Positions 1 to 7,348 of a DNA stretch of 23,197 nucleotides are shown one piece after another (position 1 is the stretch's first letter; each line of letters begins with the position of its first letter). The notes beneath the pieces were generated by a model that saw only the letters and a list, made by a program, of their open reading frames with translations, did not search any database and was not told the origin of the DNA. The stretch comes from Bacillota bacterium (GTDB lineage: Bacteria > Bacillota > Clostridia > Christensenellales > CAG-138). A program made the position numbers and the translations under genes. The stretch spans positions 1 through 23,197 of the forward strand of contig JAEXFV010000059.1 in the NCBI GenBank assembly GCA_023451115.1. Direction: 5' to 3'.

Positions 1-1671
1 GATCAGGTATATGATTATGCTCTTGACTTGCGAAATTTTCAAAAAGAGAGCCATGACAAATTGCTGGTCGCAATCATGGTCTCTACCCATGCGAAGGCTG
101 TACCCTGTATAATTCAGAACAAAAACCAAATTATCGAACCCATTAGCTGCAACGCAAGTAATATTGCAACAGCTATATCTGAAGTAGCAGAAAAATACAA
201 TTCGGAGCCTGCATTCGATTATCTTGCATGGGAAAACTCTGAGTATCTTCCGACACCAACTATTGTCGAAGCTGCGCAGGCCCTATATCGCGGACATAAT
301 GTGCATGATATCACTCGAAGTGATGCAGGAGCGGAAAATTTGACCGTTACAACGGATGAAATAAATAGAATAATTGAGTATAGTAAAGCTAACCATCGCA
401 AATCTATTTGTTTTGTCACCGGCGTTCCTGGCGCTGGGAAAACTTTGGTAGGTCTTAACATCGCCATAGAGCGTTCCAACGCGCAAAAAGGCGAGCATGC
501 AGTATTCCTCTCAGGAAATTTCCCTCTTGTTCAAGTGCTTCAGGAGGCATTAGCTCGGGATAAGGTTGAACAAGAAAAACAACATGGTCGTCGTGTAGCA
601 AAATCGGATGCTTTACGCAGCACATCCGCATTTATACAGATAATCCATAAATACCGTGATTCCTTCGTTGGTAATAGCAACGTCCCGCCAGAACGAGTAG
701 CTATTTTTGATGAAGCGCAAAGGTCTTGGACTCGAGACATGCTCGCCAAATTTATGCTTACAAAAAAGGGAGTACCAAATTTCCAACACAGCGAGCCAGA
801 ATTTCTCATCAGCACAATGGATAGACATGAGGATTGGGCTGTAATAATTTGCTTGGTTGGTGGCGGACAAGAAATAAATACTGGTGAAGCCGGCCTGCCC
901 GAGTGGTTTGATTCGTTGAGACGGGCTTTTCCCCACTGGGATGTATATATTAATCCGCAGCTAAACGATGAGGAATACCGTAGGGATCAACTATGGAATA
1001 AGATGATTTTCGGCCTCCATATTCATGAGCGCGAAAAGCTGCATCTGTCAACGTCGATTCGTTCATTCCGTACACCGGATATGGCAGCTTTTGTGAAGGC
1101 GGTCCTTGATGCGGATACAGAACAGGCAAGGCTGCTGTGGTACCAAATACGAGACAAATATCCCATTGTAATCACACGTGATTTGAACAAGGCAAAGGAT
1201 TGGATAAAGGAGCGTTGTCAGGGTACGACCCGTTATGGCCTGCTGGCTAGTAGCGGAGCCATGCGGCTCAAGCCAGAAGGTATCTTTGTCAAAAATGAAG
1301 TCTCCGTGGCAAATTGGTTTTTGAATGGCAAGGATGATGTGCGTTCCAGCTATGCGCTGGAAGACGTTGTTACTGAGTTTGATATTCAAGGATTAGAGCT
1401 CGACTATTCTATTGTTGCATGGGATGCAGATTATCGCTTTGAGGGCAGGGGATGGGCCTATTATGGATTTGTTGGCAATCGATGGAACAACGTGGCGTCT
1501 GCTGAAAAGCGTCTGTATTTGAAAAATGCCTATCGCGTCCTCTTAACACGAGCCAGGCAAGGAATGGTCATTTTTGTTCCAATGGGAAATGAAACAGATG
1601 GTACCCGCAATCGGGCTATTTACGATGGGACATATGAATATGTAAAATCGTTGGGTGTTGGAGAAATATAG
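1..1671 (+). CDS. Schlafen group 3-like helicase/ATPase (DUF2075), 5' truncated by window edge
   Basis: The reading frame is open from base 1, so the true start lies outside the window; a TTG at 28 is only an internal codon. At least 556 residues are present. The first ~110 residues resemble the poorly conserved, probably nuclease-like region that precedes this helicase domain in related proteins. Walker A (GVPGAGKT) is encoded at 421-444 and Walker B (VAIFDEAQ) at 697-720. Further SF1-like motifs follow: a VGGGQEINTGE stretch near 855, STSIRSFR near 1050, and LLTRARQG at 1540-1563. All are intact, so an active ATPase is expected. The family is PF09848 (DUF2075, SLFN-g3 helicase), often found in accessory or defence-rich loci; its nucleic-acid substrate is unknown. 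The gene is visibly AT-richer than everything downstream, which suggests horizontal origin. The family call is firm; the biological role is open. Confidence 0.85.
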   Translation, partial: DQVYDYALDLRNFQKESHDKLLVAIMVSTHAKAVPCIIQNKNQIIEPISCNASNIATAISEVAEKYNSEPAFDYLAWENSEYLPTPTIVEAAQALYRGHNVHDITRSDAGAENLTVTTDEINRIIEYSKANHRKSICFVTGVPGAGKTLVGLNIAIERSNAQKGEHAVFLSGNFPLVQVLQEALARDKVEQEKQHGRRVAKSDALRSTSAFIQIIHKYRDSFVGNSNVPPERVAIFDEAQRSWTRDMLAKFMLTKKGVPNFQHSEPEFLISTMDRHEDWAVIICLVGGGQEINTGEAGLPEWFDSLRRAFPHWDVYINPQLNDEEYRRDQLWNKMIFGLHIHEREKLHLSTSIRSFRTPDMAAFVKAVLDADTEQARLLWYQIRDKYPIVITRDLNKAKDWIKERCQGTTRYGLLASSGAMRLKPEGIFVKNEVSVANWFLNGKDDVRSSYALEDVVTEFDIQGLELDYSIVAWDADYRFEGRGWAYYGFVGNRWNNVASAEKRLYLKNAYRVLLTRARQGMVIFVPMGNETDGTRNRAIYDGTYEYVKSLGVGEI

Positions 1672-1769
1672 ACGAATAACACTATCAAAACAAAGCATTC
1701 TGTCCCTAGATTATTCATAGCGCAGTTCTTTCGCATCAAATCCTGTATCACCAGCCGCACCAAAAAAGA

Positions 1770-1803
1770 GAGAAGCACCTTGCGAGTACTTTTCAGTTTT
1801 CTG
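1770..1803 (+). terminator. Possible terminator downstream of the helicase gene
   Basis: Arm GAGAAGCAC (1770-1778) and arm GTACTTTTC (1786-1794) form a nine-position stem with one G-U pair and one mismatch around a 7-nt loop. An A-run precedes it and 'agttttc' follows. The position about 100 nt after the stop codon at 1671 suits a terminator. The imperfect stem and interrupted T-tract keep confidence low. Confidence 0.35.
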
Positions 1804-2024
1804 GCTATGAATGCAAGGGGATTTCAAGGGCGACCGCCGCTGCCAGTGGCAGTGGGAGGCGGGTGCCCCGGGCAGTGCCGCCGGGAGAGCGCGCAGCGCA
1901 AGCGAACCCCGAGCGAAGCGGAAAATCCCCCAGACCCACCAGAAAATAGCAATGCGGAAGTGGAGCGATAACGGTTCTCCTTTGCCGCCTCAGTATTATT
2001 TTCTCTTTTTCTCACGGCACAGCA

Positions 2025-2060
2025 AAACCCCGACATTCCTCTATGGGTGGGCCGGGGTTT
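2025..2060. terminator. Hairpin between helicase region and liv operon
   Basis: Arms AAACCCCG (2025-2032) and CGGGGTTT (2053-2060) are perfectly complementary over 8 bp with a 20-nt loop. It lies next to the stronger hairpin at 2072-2103. On either strand it could help end transcription; no long T-run follows directly. Confidence 0.35.
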
Positions 2061-2071
2061 CCCAAAAGACG

Positions 2072-2108
2072 AAACGCTCCGTTTGCCGTCAAGCGGAGCG
2101 TTTTCTTT
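2072..2108. terminator. Rho-independent terminator, probably bidirectional
   Basis: Arms AAACGCTCCG (2072-2081) and CGGAGCGTTT (2094-2103) form a perfect 10-bp stem with a 12-nt loop, followed on the plus strand by a T-rich tail. On the minus strand the stem lies about 85 nt past the livF stop and is followed by 'cgtctttt', so it probably also ends the liv transcript. Plus-strand readthrough from the helicase gene would be stopped too. Confidence 0.6.
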
Positions 2109-2187
2109 AAGCCTGTATGATAATATATCGCTTTATTTGGTTTTTTCTTCCGGAAAGAACGACTTTTATTGTAAAAGTAACACGTAT

Positions 2188-2910
2188 CTATTTCTTACCG
2201 AGATACGCCTCCCTGACGCTCTGGTCGGTGAGCAGCTCTGCGCCGGTGCCGGTCATGGTGACGTTGCCGGTTTGGAGCACATAGCCGCGGTTGGCGATCT
2301 TTAGCGCGGCGTTGGCGTTCTGCTCTATGAGCAGCACAGTGGTGCCATCTTCGTTTATGCGGCGGATGATGGAAAATATGTCCTTTACTACCAGTGGGGC
2401 TAGGCCCAGACTGGGTTCGTCCATCATGATCAGCTTTGGCTTTGCCATGAGGGCACGGCCCACAGCCAACATCTGCTGCTCGCCGCCGGAAAGGGTGCCC
2501 GCCATCTGCCAGTGCCGCTCCTCCAAGCGCGGAAACAGACGGTATACATGCTTGATATCGTGGTCAATGCCCTCTTTGTCATTGCGAAGGTACGCGCCAA
2601 CCTTCAGGTTTTCCAGCACCGTCAGGTTAGAAAATACGCGGCGTCCTTCGGGGACAAGCACGATTCCACGCTTCACGATCTCATCGGTGGACATATGGGT
2701 GATATCCTCGCCATTGTACTCCATTGTTCCGCTGGAAGGGTTAACCACGCTCATAATGGCGCGAAGTGTGGTGGATTTGCCCGCACCGTTTGCGCCTATG
2801 AGGGTTACGATCTCGCCTTCGTTGACGTCAAAAGACACGCCCTTGAGGGCCTCGATCCCGCCATAGTGTACTTTTAGATCCCGTATGGTAAGCATATTAC
2901 GCATCGTCAT
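2188..2910 (-). CDS. livF: Branched-chain amino acid ABC transporter ATP-binding protein LivF
   Basis: A 240-aa cytoplasmic ATPase of the LivF type, the smaller of the two nucleotide-binding subunits that power the LivHM permease. Walker A GANGAGKST is at residues 39-47, the ABC signature LSGGEQQ at 140-146, and Walker B LIMMDEP at 160-166. The switch position reads IEQN, with Gln instead of His, which is usual for LivF. The length is normal. The ATG at 2910 overlaps the livG stop by 14 bases and follows GGGGGTGG at close spacing; in-frame ATGs at 2904 and 2895 are possible alternatives. It is the last gene of livJ-H-M-G-F, followed by the hairpin at 2072-2103. The family's substrates include amino acids, amides and urea; sequence alone does not settle which. 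Confidence 0.95.
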   Translation of the reverse strand: MTMRNMLTIRDLKVHYGGIEALKGVSFDVNEGEIVTLIGANGAGKSTTLRAIMSVVNPSSGTMEYNGEDITHMSTDEIVKRGIVLVPEGRRVFSNLTVLENLKVGAYLRNDKEGIDHDIKHVYRLFPRLEERHWQMAGTLSGGEQQMLAVGRALMAKPKLIMMDEPSLGLAPLVVKDIFSIIRRINEDGTTVLLIEQNANAALKIANRGYVLQTGNVTMTGTGAELLTDQSVREAYLGKK

Positions 2911-3739
2911 CCACCCCCAGATAAGCCGTTATTACGTCGGGATTGTCCTGTACTTCTGCAGCTGTGCCGCTGGCTATCATGCGCCCGAAGTCAAGGACGT
3001 ATATCCGCTCCGCTATTGCCATTACCAGGTCCATGTGGTGTTCGATCAGGAATATTGCGATGTTGTACTTGCCCCGAATCTGGCCTATAAACTGGGTCAG
3101 CTCATTGGTCTCCTGGGGGTTCATTCCAGCGGCGGGCTCATCCAGCAGCAGCAGCCTGGGATTGGTGGCAAGAGCGCGGGCTATCTCAAGGCGGCGCTGC
3201 AGGCCGTAGGGCAGGCTGCCGGCGATCTCGTCCTTAAGGTGGGCCAGGTTTTGCTCTTCAAGCAGCGCCATGGAATCTTCACGCATTCGTTTTTCCTCTT
3301 TCGCGTTGAGGCGAAGGGTGGCGGAAAACACGTTTTGCTTTGCCCTCATATGTTTGGCGATGAGCACGTTTTCAAACACCGTGAGGCTCTTGAAAAGACG
3401 AATGTTCTGGAATGTACGGGCAATACCCAGCCTGGTAATTTTATCCGGCGTTGGGCTTATAGCCCTGCTAAACTCGGGGTAAAGGTTGCCCTTGTACAGC
3501 TGCTTCATTTTGCCCTGGGGATGGTTGCACACGATTGGCTCGCCGTAGAAGCTGACCATGCCGTTGGTGGGCTCGTATACACCGGTTACGCAGTTGAAGG
3601 CAGTGGTCTTACCGGCGCCGTTGGGGCCTATAAGGGCCACGATCTCGTGCTCATTGACCTCCATGGAGAAGTCGTTTACGGCTACCACGCCGCCGAACTG
3701 CATTGTAATGTGGTCAAGGCGAAGTACGTTATCTGCCAT
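2897..3739 (-). CDS. livG: Branched-chain amino acid ABC transporter ATP-binding protein LivG
   Basis: A 280-aa ABC ATPase, partner of LivF on the cytoplasmic face of the permease. Walker A GPNGAGKTT is at residues 38-46, the signature appears as LPYGLQRR at 176-183, Walker B LLLLDEP at 196-202, and the switch His is in LIEHH near 234. LPYG instead of LSGG is common in LivG proteins. Residues ~72-100 form a longer polar insertion after the first beta subdomain, as in many Firmicutes LivG proteins. The ATG lies one base after the livM stop (…AAGTAAcATG), implying translational coupling. The C-terminal AYLG motif, typical of the family, is present, so the protein is complete. Confidence 0.95.
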   Translation of the reverse strand: MADNVLRLDHITMQFGGVVAVNDFSMEVNEHEIVALIGPNGAGKTTAFNCVTGVYEPTNGMVSFYGEPIVCNHPQGKMKQLYKGNLYPEFSRAISPTPDKITRLGIARTFQNIRLFKSLTVFENVLIAKHMRAKQNVFSATLRLNAKEEKRMREDSMALLEEQNLAHLKDEIAGSLPYGLQRRLEIARALATNPRLLLLDEPAAGMNPQETNELTQFIGQIRGKYNIAIFLIEHHMDLVMAIAERIYVLDFGRMIASGTAAEVQDNPDVITAYLGVDDDA

Positions 3740-3740
3740 G

Positions 3741-4817
3741 TTACTTGCCCTCCTTGACTGATTTCTTTCCCATGTGTTTTTGCCGCTGCATGATTCGCCT
3801 GACGGAAAACTCCCTGCTGCCCATGATGCCCTGACGGTAGAACAACACCACTATCATGATAATGACGGAGAACACAACCTTGCGGAAGCCGGGGCGAAGA
3901 AGGGGTACCTGCCAACCGCCGATGAACTGTTCGCTGTCCAGGAACCGGAGCCACCATTCGCTGCAGGCTATGAACAGGAAGGAGGCCAGCACGGAACCGG
4001 TTATGGAGCCTATGCCGCCAATCACCACAATAAGAAGAATTTCGTAGGTCATTGCGGATTTGAATGCCATGGCTTGCACCGTAGTCTGGTACATGGCAAG
4101 CAGCGCGCCACCAACGCCTGCGAAGAAGGAGCTTATGACAAAGGACATCTCTTTGTGCTTGAACAGGTTAATACCCATTGCCTCAGCGGCCACCTCGTCA
4201 TCGCGTATGGCCTTGAAGGCCCGCCCGTAGGAAGAATTTATCAGCAGCACAATGAGCGCTATGCATATCCCTGCTACAGCCATCGGAAACAGCGTGGAAT
4301 GGAAGGTGGGGAACTTGCGCAGCAGGTTGGAGCCGTTGGTTACAGGGCCAAGGGCGTCCCACTGAAAGAAGGCGCGGATAATCTCGGCAAAGCCAAGGGT
4401 GGCAATTGCCAGATAGTCGCTTTTTAGGCGCAGAACCGGCAGGCCGATCAGGAAGGCAAACAGGGCAGCTGCAAGGCCGGCGAGAATCAGCGCCACGATT
4501 ACCGGCAGCTCCACGTGGATAATGCCGCCGTCAAAGTACTGATAGACAGCCATGCGCTGGCTTTCCGGTATGGTGAAGATGGCATAGGTGTAGGCGCCGA
4601 TCAGCATAAAACCTGCCTGGCCAAGGGAGAACAGACCGGTGAAACCGTTGAGCAGGTTCATGGAAACCGCCACCAGGGCGTATATTGCGCCCTTTTTGAG
4701 CACCACGAACAGCATGGAGAAGGGATCCATTACCTGTTCCAGTATGTATACCAACGCGAACAGGGCTATGATCAGGGAAATGGATATGTAATCGTATTTG
4801 GTAAGCTTTTTCTTCAT
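3741..4817 (-). CDS. livM: Branched-chain amino acid ABC transporter permease LivM
   Basis: A 358-aa integral membrane permease of the LivM type, one half of the LivHM translocation pore. The N-terminus is short and lysine-rich (MKKKLTKYD), followed by many hydrophobic helices. Diagnostic LivM stretches are visible: LFSLGQAGFMLIGAYTYA, LRLKSDYLAIATLGFAEIIR, and FKAIRDDEVAAEAMGIN, which is the cytoplasmic EAA-like loop that contacts the ATPases. The C-terminal tail of about 35 residues is basic. The ATG at 4817 follows AAGGGGGGGC. It lies 15 bases downstream of livH and abuts livG, so all are expected on one mRNA. Confidence 0.95.
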   Translation of the reverse strand: MKKKLTKYDYISISLIIALFALVYILEQVMDPFSMLFVVLKKGAIYALVAVSMNLLNGFTGLFSLGQAGFMLIGAYTYAIFTIPESQRMAVYQYFDGGIIHVELPVIVALILAGLAAALFAFLIGLPVLRLKSDYLAIATLGFAEIIRAFFQWDALGPVTNGSNLLRKFPTFHSTLFPMAVAGICIALIVLLINSSYGRAFKAIRDDEVAAEAMGINLFKHKEMSFVISSFFAGVGGALLAMYQTTVQAMAFKSAMTYEILLIVVIGGIGSITGSVLASFLFIACSEWWLRFLDSEQFIGGWQVPLLRPGFRKVVFSVIIMIVVLFYRQGIMGSREFSVRRIMQRQKHMGKKSVKEGK

Positions 4818-4832
4818 ATTGACTGCCCCCCC

Positions 4833-5717
4833 TTATACCTTTTCGTTGCCCTTTTCGCCAAAAAGGCCGGTGGGCTTTACGATGAGGATGATTATGAGCA
4901 GCGCGAAGGTAAAGGCGTCGGAGAAGGTGGTCCAGCCCAAGCCTTTCATTATGTTTTCGCAGATGCCAATGATAAATGCGCCTATAACTGCACCGGGTAT
5001 GGAGCCTATGCCGCCGAACACCGCCGCCACGAAGGCTTTCAGACCGGGCATTCCGCCGGAGGTGGGGACAACCGCGGCGTAGTTGGTGAAGTACAGGAAG
5101 GAGCCCACAGCCGCTAGGAAGGAGCCTATGATAAAAGTGGCGCTGATAACGCTGTTTATCTTTATGCCCATGAGTCGACTGGTTTCAAAATCCTTGGACA
5201 CGGCGCGCATCGCCATGCCGATCTTGGTCTTCTGAATGAAGGTGACCAGGGCTATCACAAGGATGATTGTGAGTATGGGGGTGATAATGGTTACCATCTT
5301 GGTAGTTGCGCCGCCTATGGTGACAGAGTTACTGATCCAGGGAATAGTGGGATACATCTTGGCAAGGCCGCCGGTGACGTAGAGCGCTACGTTCTGCAGT
5401 AAATAGGAAATGCCGATGGCGCTTATCATTACGGACATGCGGGGGGCGGAACGCAGCGGCTTGTAGGCCACCCGTTCAATTATGAAACCGATGACGACTG
5501 TTACGATCAATGTCAGCGGTATCGCAAAATACAACGGCATGGCGGTGACGGCGTAAATCATCACAAGTCCTGCCACCATGAAAACATCACCGTGGGCGAA
5601 GTTGATGAGGCGAAGTATGCCGTACACCATCGTGTAGCCGATGGCTATGAGGGCATACTGCCCGCCTACCGATATTCCCGCCAGTATGTATGGCAGGTTG
5701 GTATTGAGAAACTCCAT
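4833..5717 (-). CDS. livH: Branched-chain amino acid ABC transporter permease LivH
   Basis: A 294-aa permease subunit of the LivH family, a normal length. It starts MEFLNTNLPYILAGISVGGQ and shows the characteristic YGILRLINFAHGD segment, plus the ATPase-contact loop AMRAVSKDFETSRLMGI. The ATG at 5717 was chosen because GGAGGT lies 7 nt upstream. An in-frame start at 5804 would add 29 residues that overlap the strong hairpin at 5779-5804 and have no family resemblance. The gene follows livJ after a 270-nt spacer rich in hairpins, which probably sets a lower expression level for the permease than for the binding protein. Confidence 0.94.
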   Translation of the reverse strand: MEFLNTNLPYILAGISVGGQYALIAIGYTMVYGILRLINFAHGDVFMVAGLVMIYAVTAMPLYFAIPLTLIVTVVIGFIIERVAYKPLRSAPRMSVMISAIGISYLLQNVALYVTGGLAKMYPTIPWISNSVTIGGATTKMVTIITPILTIILVIALVTFIQKTKIGMAMRAVSKDFETSRLMGIKINSVISATFIIGSFLAAVGSFLYFTNYAAVVPTSGGMPGLKAFVAAVFGGIGSIPGAVIGAFIIGICENIMKGLGWTTFSDAFTFALLIIILIVKPTGLFGEKGNEKV

Positions 5718-5778
5718 TTTAGATACCTCCGGAATGGAGAAATTTATGAAATGGGCATGGAATATTTTTAAGGGAATT

Positions 5779-5913
5779 GTGGCGGCGGGTGACCCCGCCG
5801 CCACAGTGAAAGATTACAGTGGGACTATTGGGCGAAAACAGGACTCCTGTCCTGCAACGGCGTTCAGTAACCGTGTATGGAATGCAGTTGTGGGCCGATG
5901 TGGTCATCGGCCC
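5779..5913. promoter_or_regulatory. Three strong hairpins between livJ and livH
   Basis: The livJ-livH spacer (5718-5988) holds three perfect inverted repeats: an 11-bp GC stem at 5779-5804 with a 4-nt loop, a 6-bp stem at 5839-5854 (CAGGAC/GTCCTG), and a 9-bp stem at 5892-5913 (GGGCCGATG/CATCGGCCC). None is followed by a clean T-run on the minus strand. They fit mRNA 3'-end stabilisers or partial terminators that favour binding-protein expression, or a REP/MITE-like intergenic repeat. No gene is seen in the spacer. Confidence 0.6.
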
Positions 5914-5988
5914 TTACAATACCTTGCATATGGTTTGGCAGGCATTCCATCCGCCGCACACGAATTTTTATGAACTAGCAGCTAACCG

Positions 5989-7179
5989 TTAGTTTACACC
6001 CTGCTCAGCAACGAACTTCCAGGTGCCGTCGGTGGTATTGGCTTCCTTAACGAAAGCTACGCTACGTATGGCATCGCCGTTCTCCTGGTCAAACTCGATG
6101 TGACCGGTAACGCCTTCATAGGTGGTGGCCCATAGGGCTTCCATCACGGCGGCGGGATCGGAGGAGCCGGCGTTCTTGATGGCCTCAAGTGCGGTGAAGT
6201 AGGCGTCATAGCCCATGGCGGTTACGGCGGATATCATATCGTTGCCGCCGTTGTTGGCCTTGGCGGTGGCATCGGAGTTGATCCACTCCTTGATGCCTTT
6301 TACGAACGCCTGACCGACTTCACTGTCGGTGCCCTCGTCGAAGAATGTGGTTACGCAGATGCTGACATTCTTACCGGTAGCAGCACTGGTAATGACGTTG
6401 GAATCCCAGGTATCGCCGGCCAGTATGGGCATGGTCATGCCGGTAGCGGCAGCCTGGTCGATGATCAGAGCGGCAGCCTCGGTGGATACGGGGGAGAAGA
6501 ATACTTCGCAACCCTCATTGATGGCCTTGGCAATGTAGGAGGTGAAGTCGGAGTTGCCTTCGGGGAAGGTTTCGGAAACAACGGTGCCCCCCAGCCCTTC
6601 AAAGGCTTCTATGAAATAGTTGCACAGACCGCCGGAGTAGTCATCGCCCAGCTTGGAGAGGCAGTATGCCTTCTTGGCGCCGAAATTATCAGCGGCGAAG
6701 TTGGCAAGTACGGTGCCCTGGAAGGGATCCAGGAAGCAGATGCGGAAGTAGTGCTTGTTGCCCTGGGTAACCTGGGGGTTGGTGCAGGTAACGCCGATAG
6801 CGGGGATGCCTGCATTGCCGAACACGTCAGAAGCAGCAATGGAAACGCCGGAGCCGTAGGAGCCCAGCACCACGGATACGCCGGAGCTTACCAAAGAAGC
6901 GGCGGCAGTGGGGCCCTTTTCATTGGAACTCTCGTTGTCCACGATTACCAGCTCTACGTTGTAGGTTTTGCCGCCAACCTCAACGGTGGGGCAAACCTCG
7001 TTGGCGTACTGCATGCCGAGGACTTCCTGCTTGCCGCCTGCGCCGTTGTCGCCGGAAGCGGGCTCGTATACGCCGATCTTGATGGTGTCGCCAGCGCTCT
7101 CAGCGGCAGGCTGAGAGGAGCAGCCGATGACGGAAAGGGCAAGGACCGCCACCATGAGGATAGCAAAAAACTTTTTCAT
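5989..7179 (-). CDS. livJ: Branched-chain amino acid ABC transporter substrate-binding lipoprotein
   Basis: A 396-aa periplasmic-binding-protein type I lipoprotein (LivJ/LivK, Peripla_BP_6 family) that would capture substrate outside the membrane and deliver it to LivHM. The N-terminus is a lipoprotein signal peptide with lipobox SVIGC and lipidated Cys20, then a Ser/Ala-rich linker. The mature domain starts IKIGVYEPASGDNGAGG, the usual first strand of the fold, and the repeated lobe pattern continues to IEFDQENGDA near the C-terminus. The ATG at 7179 follows GGAGGAAAG at good spacing. It is the promoter-proximal gene of the operon. Ligand specificity cannot be read reliably; leucine/isoleucine/valine is the family default. 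Confidence 0.94.
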   Translation of the reverse strand: MKKFFAILMVAVLALSVIGCSSQPAAESAGDTIKIGVYEPASGDNGAGGKQEVLGMQYANEVCPTVEVGGKTYNVELVIVDNESSNEKGPTAAASLVSSGVSVVLGSYGSGVSIAASDVFGNAGIPAIGVTCTNPQVTQGNKHYFRICFLDPFQGTVLANFAADNFGAKKAYCLSKLGDDYSGGLCNYFIEAFEGLGGTVVSETFPEGNSDFTSYIAKAINEGCEVFFSPVSTEAAALIIDQAAATGMTMPILAGDTWDSNVITSAATGKNVSICVTTFFDEGTDSEVGQAFVKGIKEWINSDATAKANNGGNDMISAVTAMGYDAYFTALEAIKNAGSSDPAAVMEALWATTYEGVTGHIEFDQENGDAIRSVAFVKEANTTDGTWKFVAEQGVN

Positions 7180-7191
7180 GTTCTTTCCTCC

Positions 7192-7348
7192 ATATAATAT
7201 TATATATCGGATTCCGGATATTTCCGGAATTCAAACCGCAGCGTTGGCTGCGGTCACAGCCAGATAATGAAAAGAATGATACTGTAACCTATTGTGAAGC
7301 ACAATAGGTTCGAAGGAATTACAGCAAAAATGCCCAAATAAGTGTCAA
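7192..7348 (-). promoter_or_regulatory. livJ promoter, 25-bp operator-like palindrome and hairpin leader
   Basis: Reading toward livJ, a TTGACA (7348-7343) and TGTAAT (7323-7318) are 19 nt apart. A second candidate promoter, TTGTGC (7304-7299) and TATCAT (7281-7276), has 17-nt spacing. A perfect inverted repeat, AACCTATTGTG (7286-7296) and its complement (7300-7310) with a 3-nt centre, overlaps the second promoter and lies just downstream of the first; it is a good operator candidate. The leader then holds an 8-bp hairpin at 7235-7254, an 8-bp hairpin at 7211-7230, and the 14-bp palindrome ATATAATATTATAT at 7192-7205 immediately before the ribosome binding site. No riboswitch class was recognised. 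Confidence 0.55.

Larger units (their letters stand above)
1672..2187. other. Gene-free junction between AT-rich helicase gene and liv operon
   Basis: No convincing coding region is seen on either strand. Bases 1672-1810 are AT-rich like the upstream gene. Bases 1811-1970 switch abruptly to GC-rich sequence with short palindromes (CTGCCA-g-TGGCAG at 1840-1852, TGCCC-c-GGGCA at 1864-1874). Bases 1971-2187 carry two hairpins described separately. The short frames here (60-100 codons) are arginine/proline-rich readings of GC-rich DNA without recognisable domains. The abrupt change fits an island boundary or a remnant of an inserted element, but no integrase, att site or transposase is visible. 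Confidence 0.6.

Noticed and set aside
1731..1763. A tRNA 3'-end-like string (TCAAATCC … CACCA) that could be an integration site
   Set aside because: No register gives a paired T-stem together with a proper acceptor end and CCA, and no upstream tRNA body is present.
2885..3757. A 290-codon plus-strand open frame over livG
   Set aside because: It is antisense to livG, whose ABC motifs are all present; no domain in the antisense reading.
5718..5804. Longer start for livH
   Set aside because: ATG 5717 has GGAGGT at ideal distance and matches the family N-terminus; the extra 29 residues would be read through the stem at 5779-5804.
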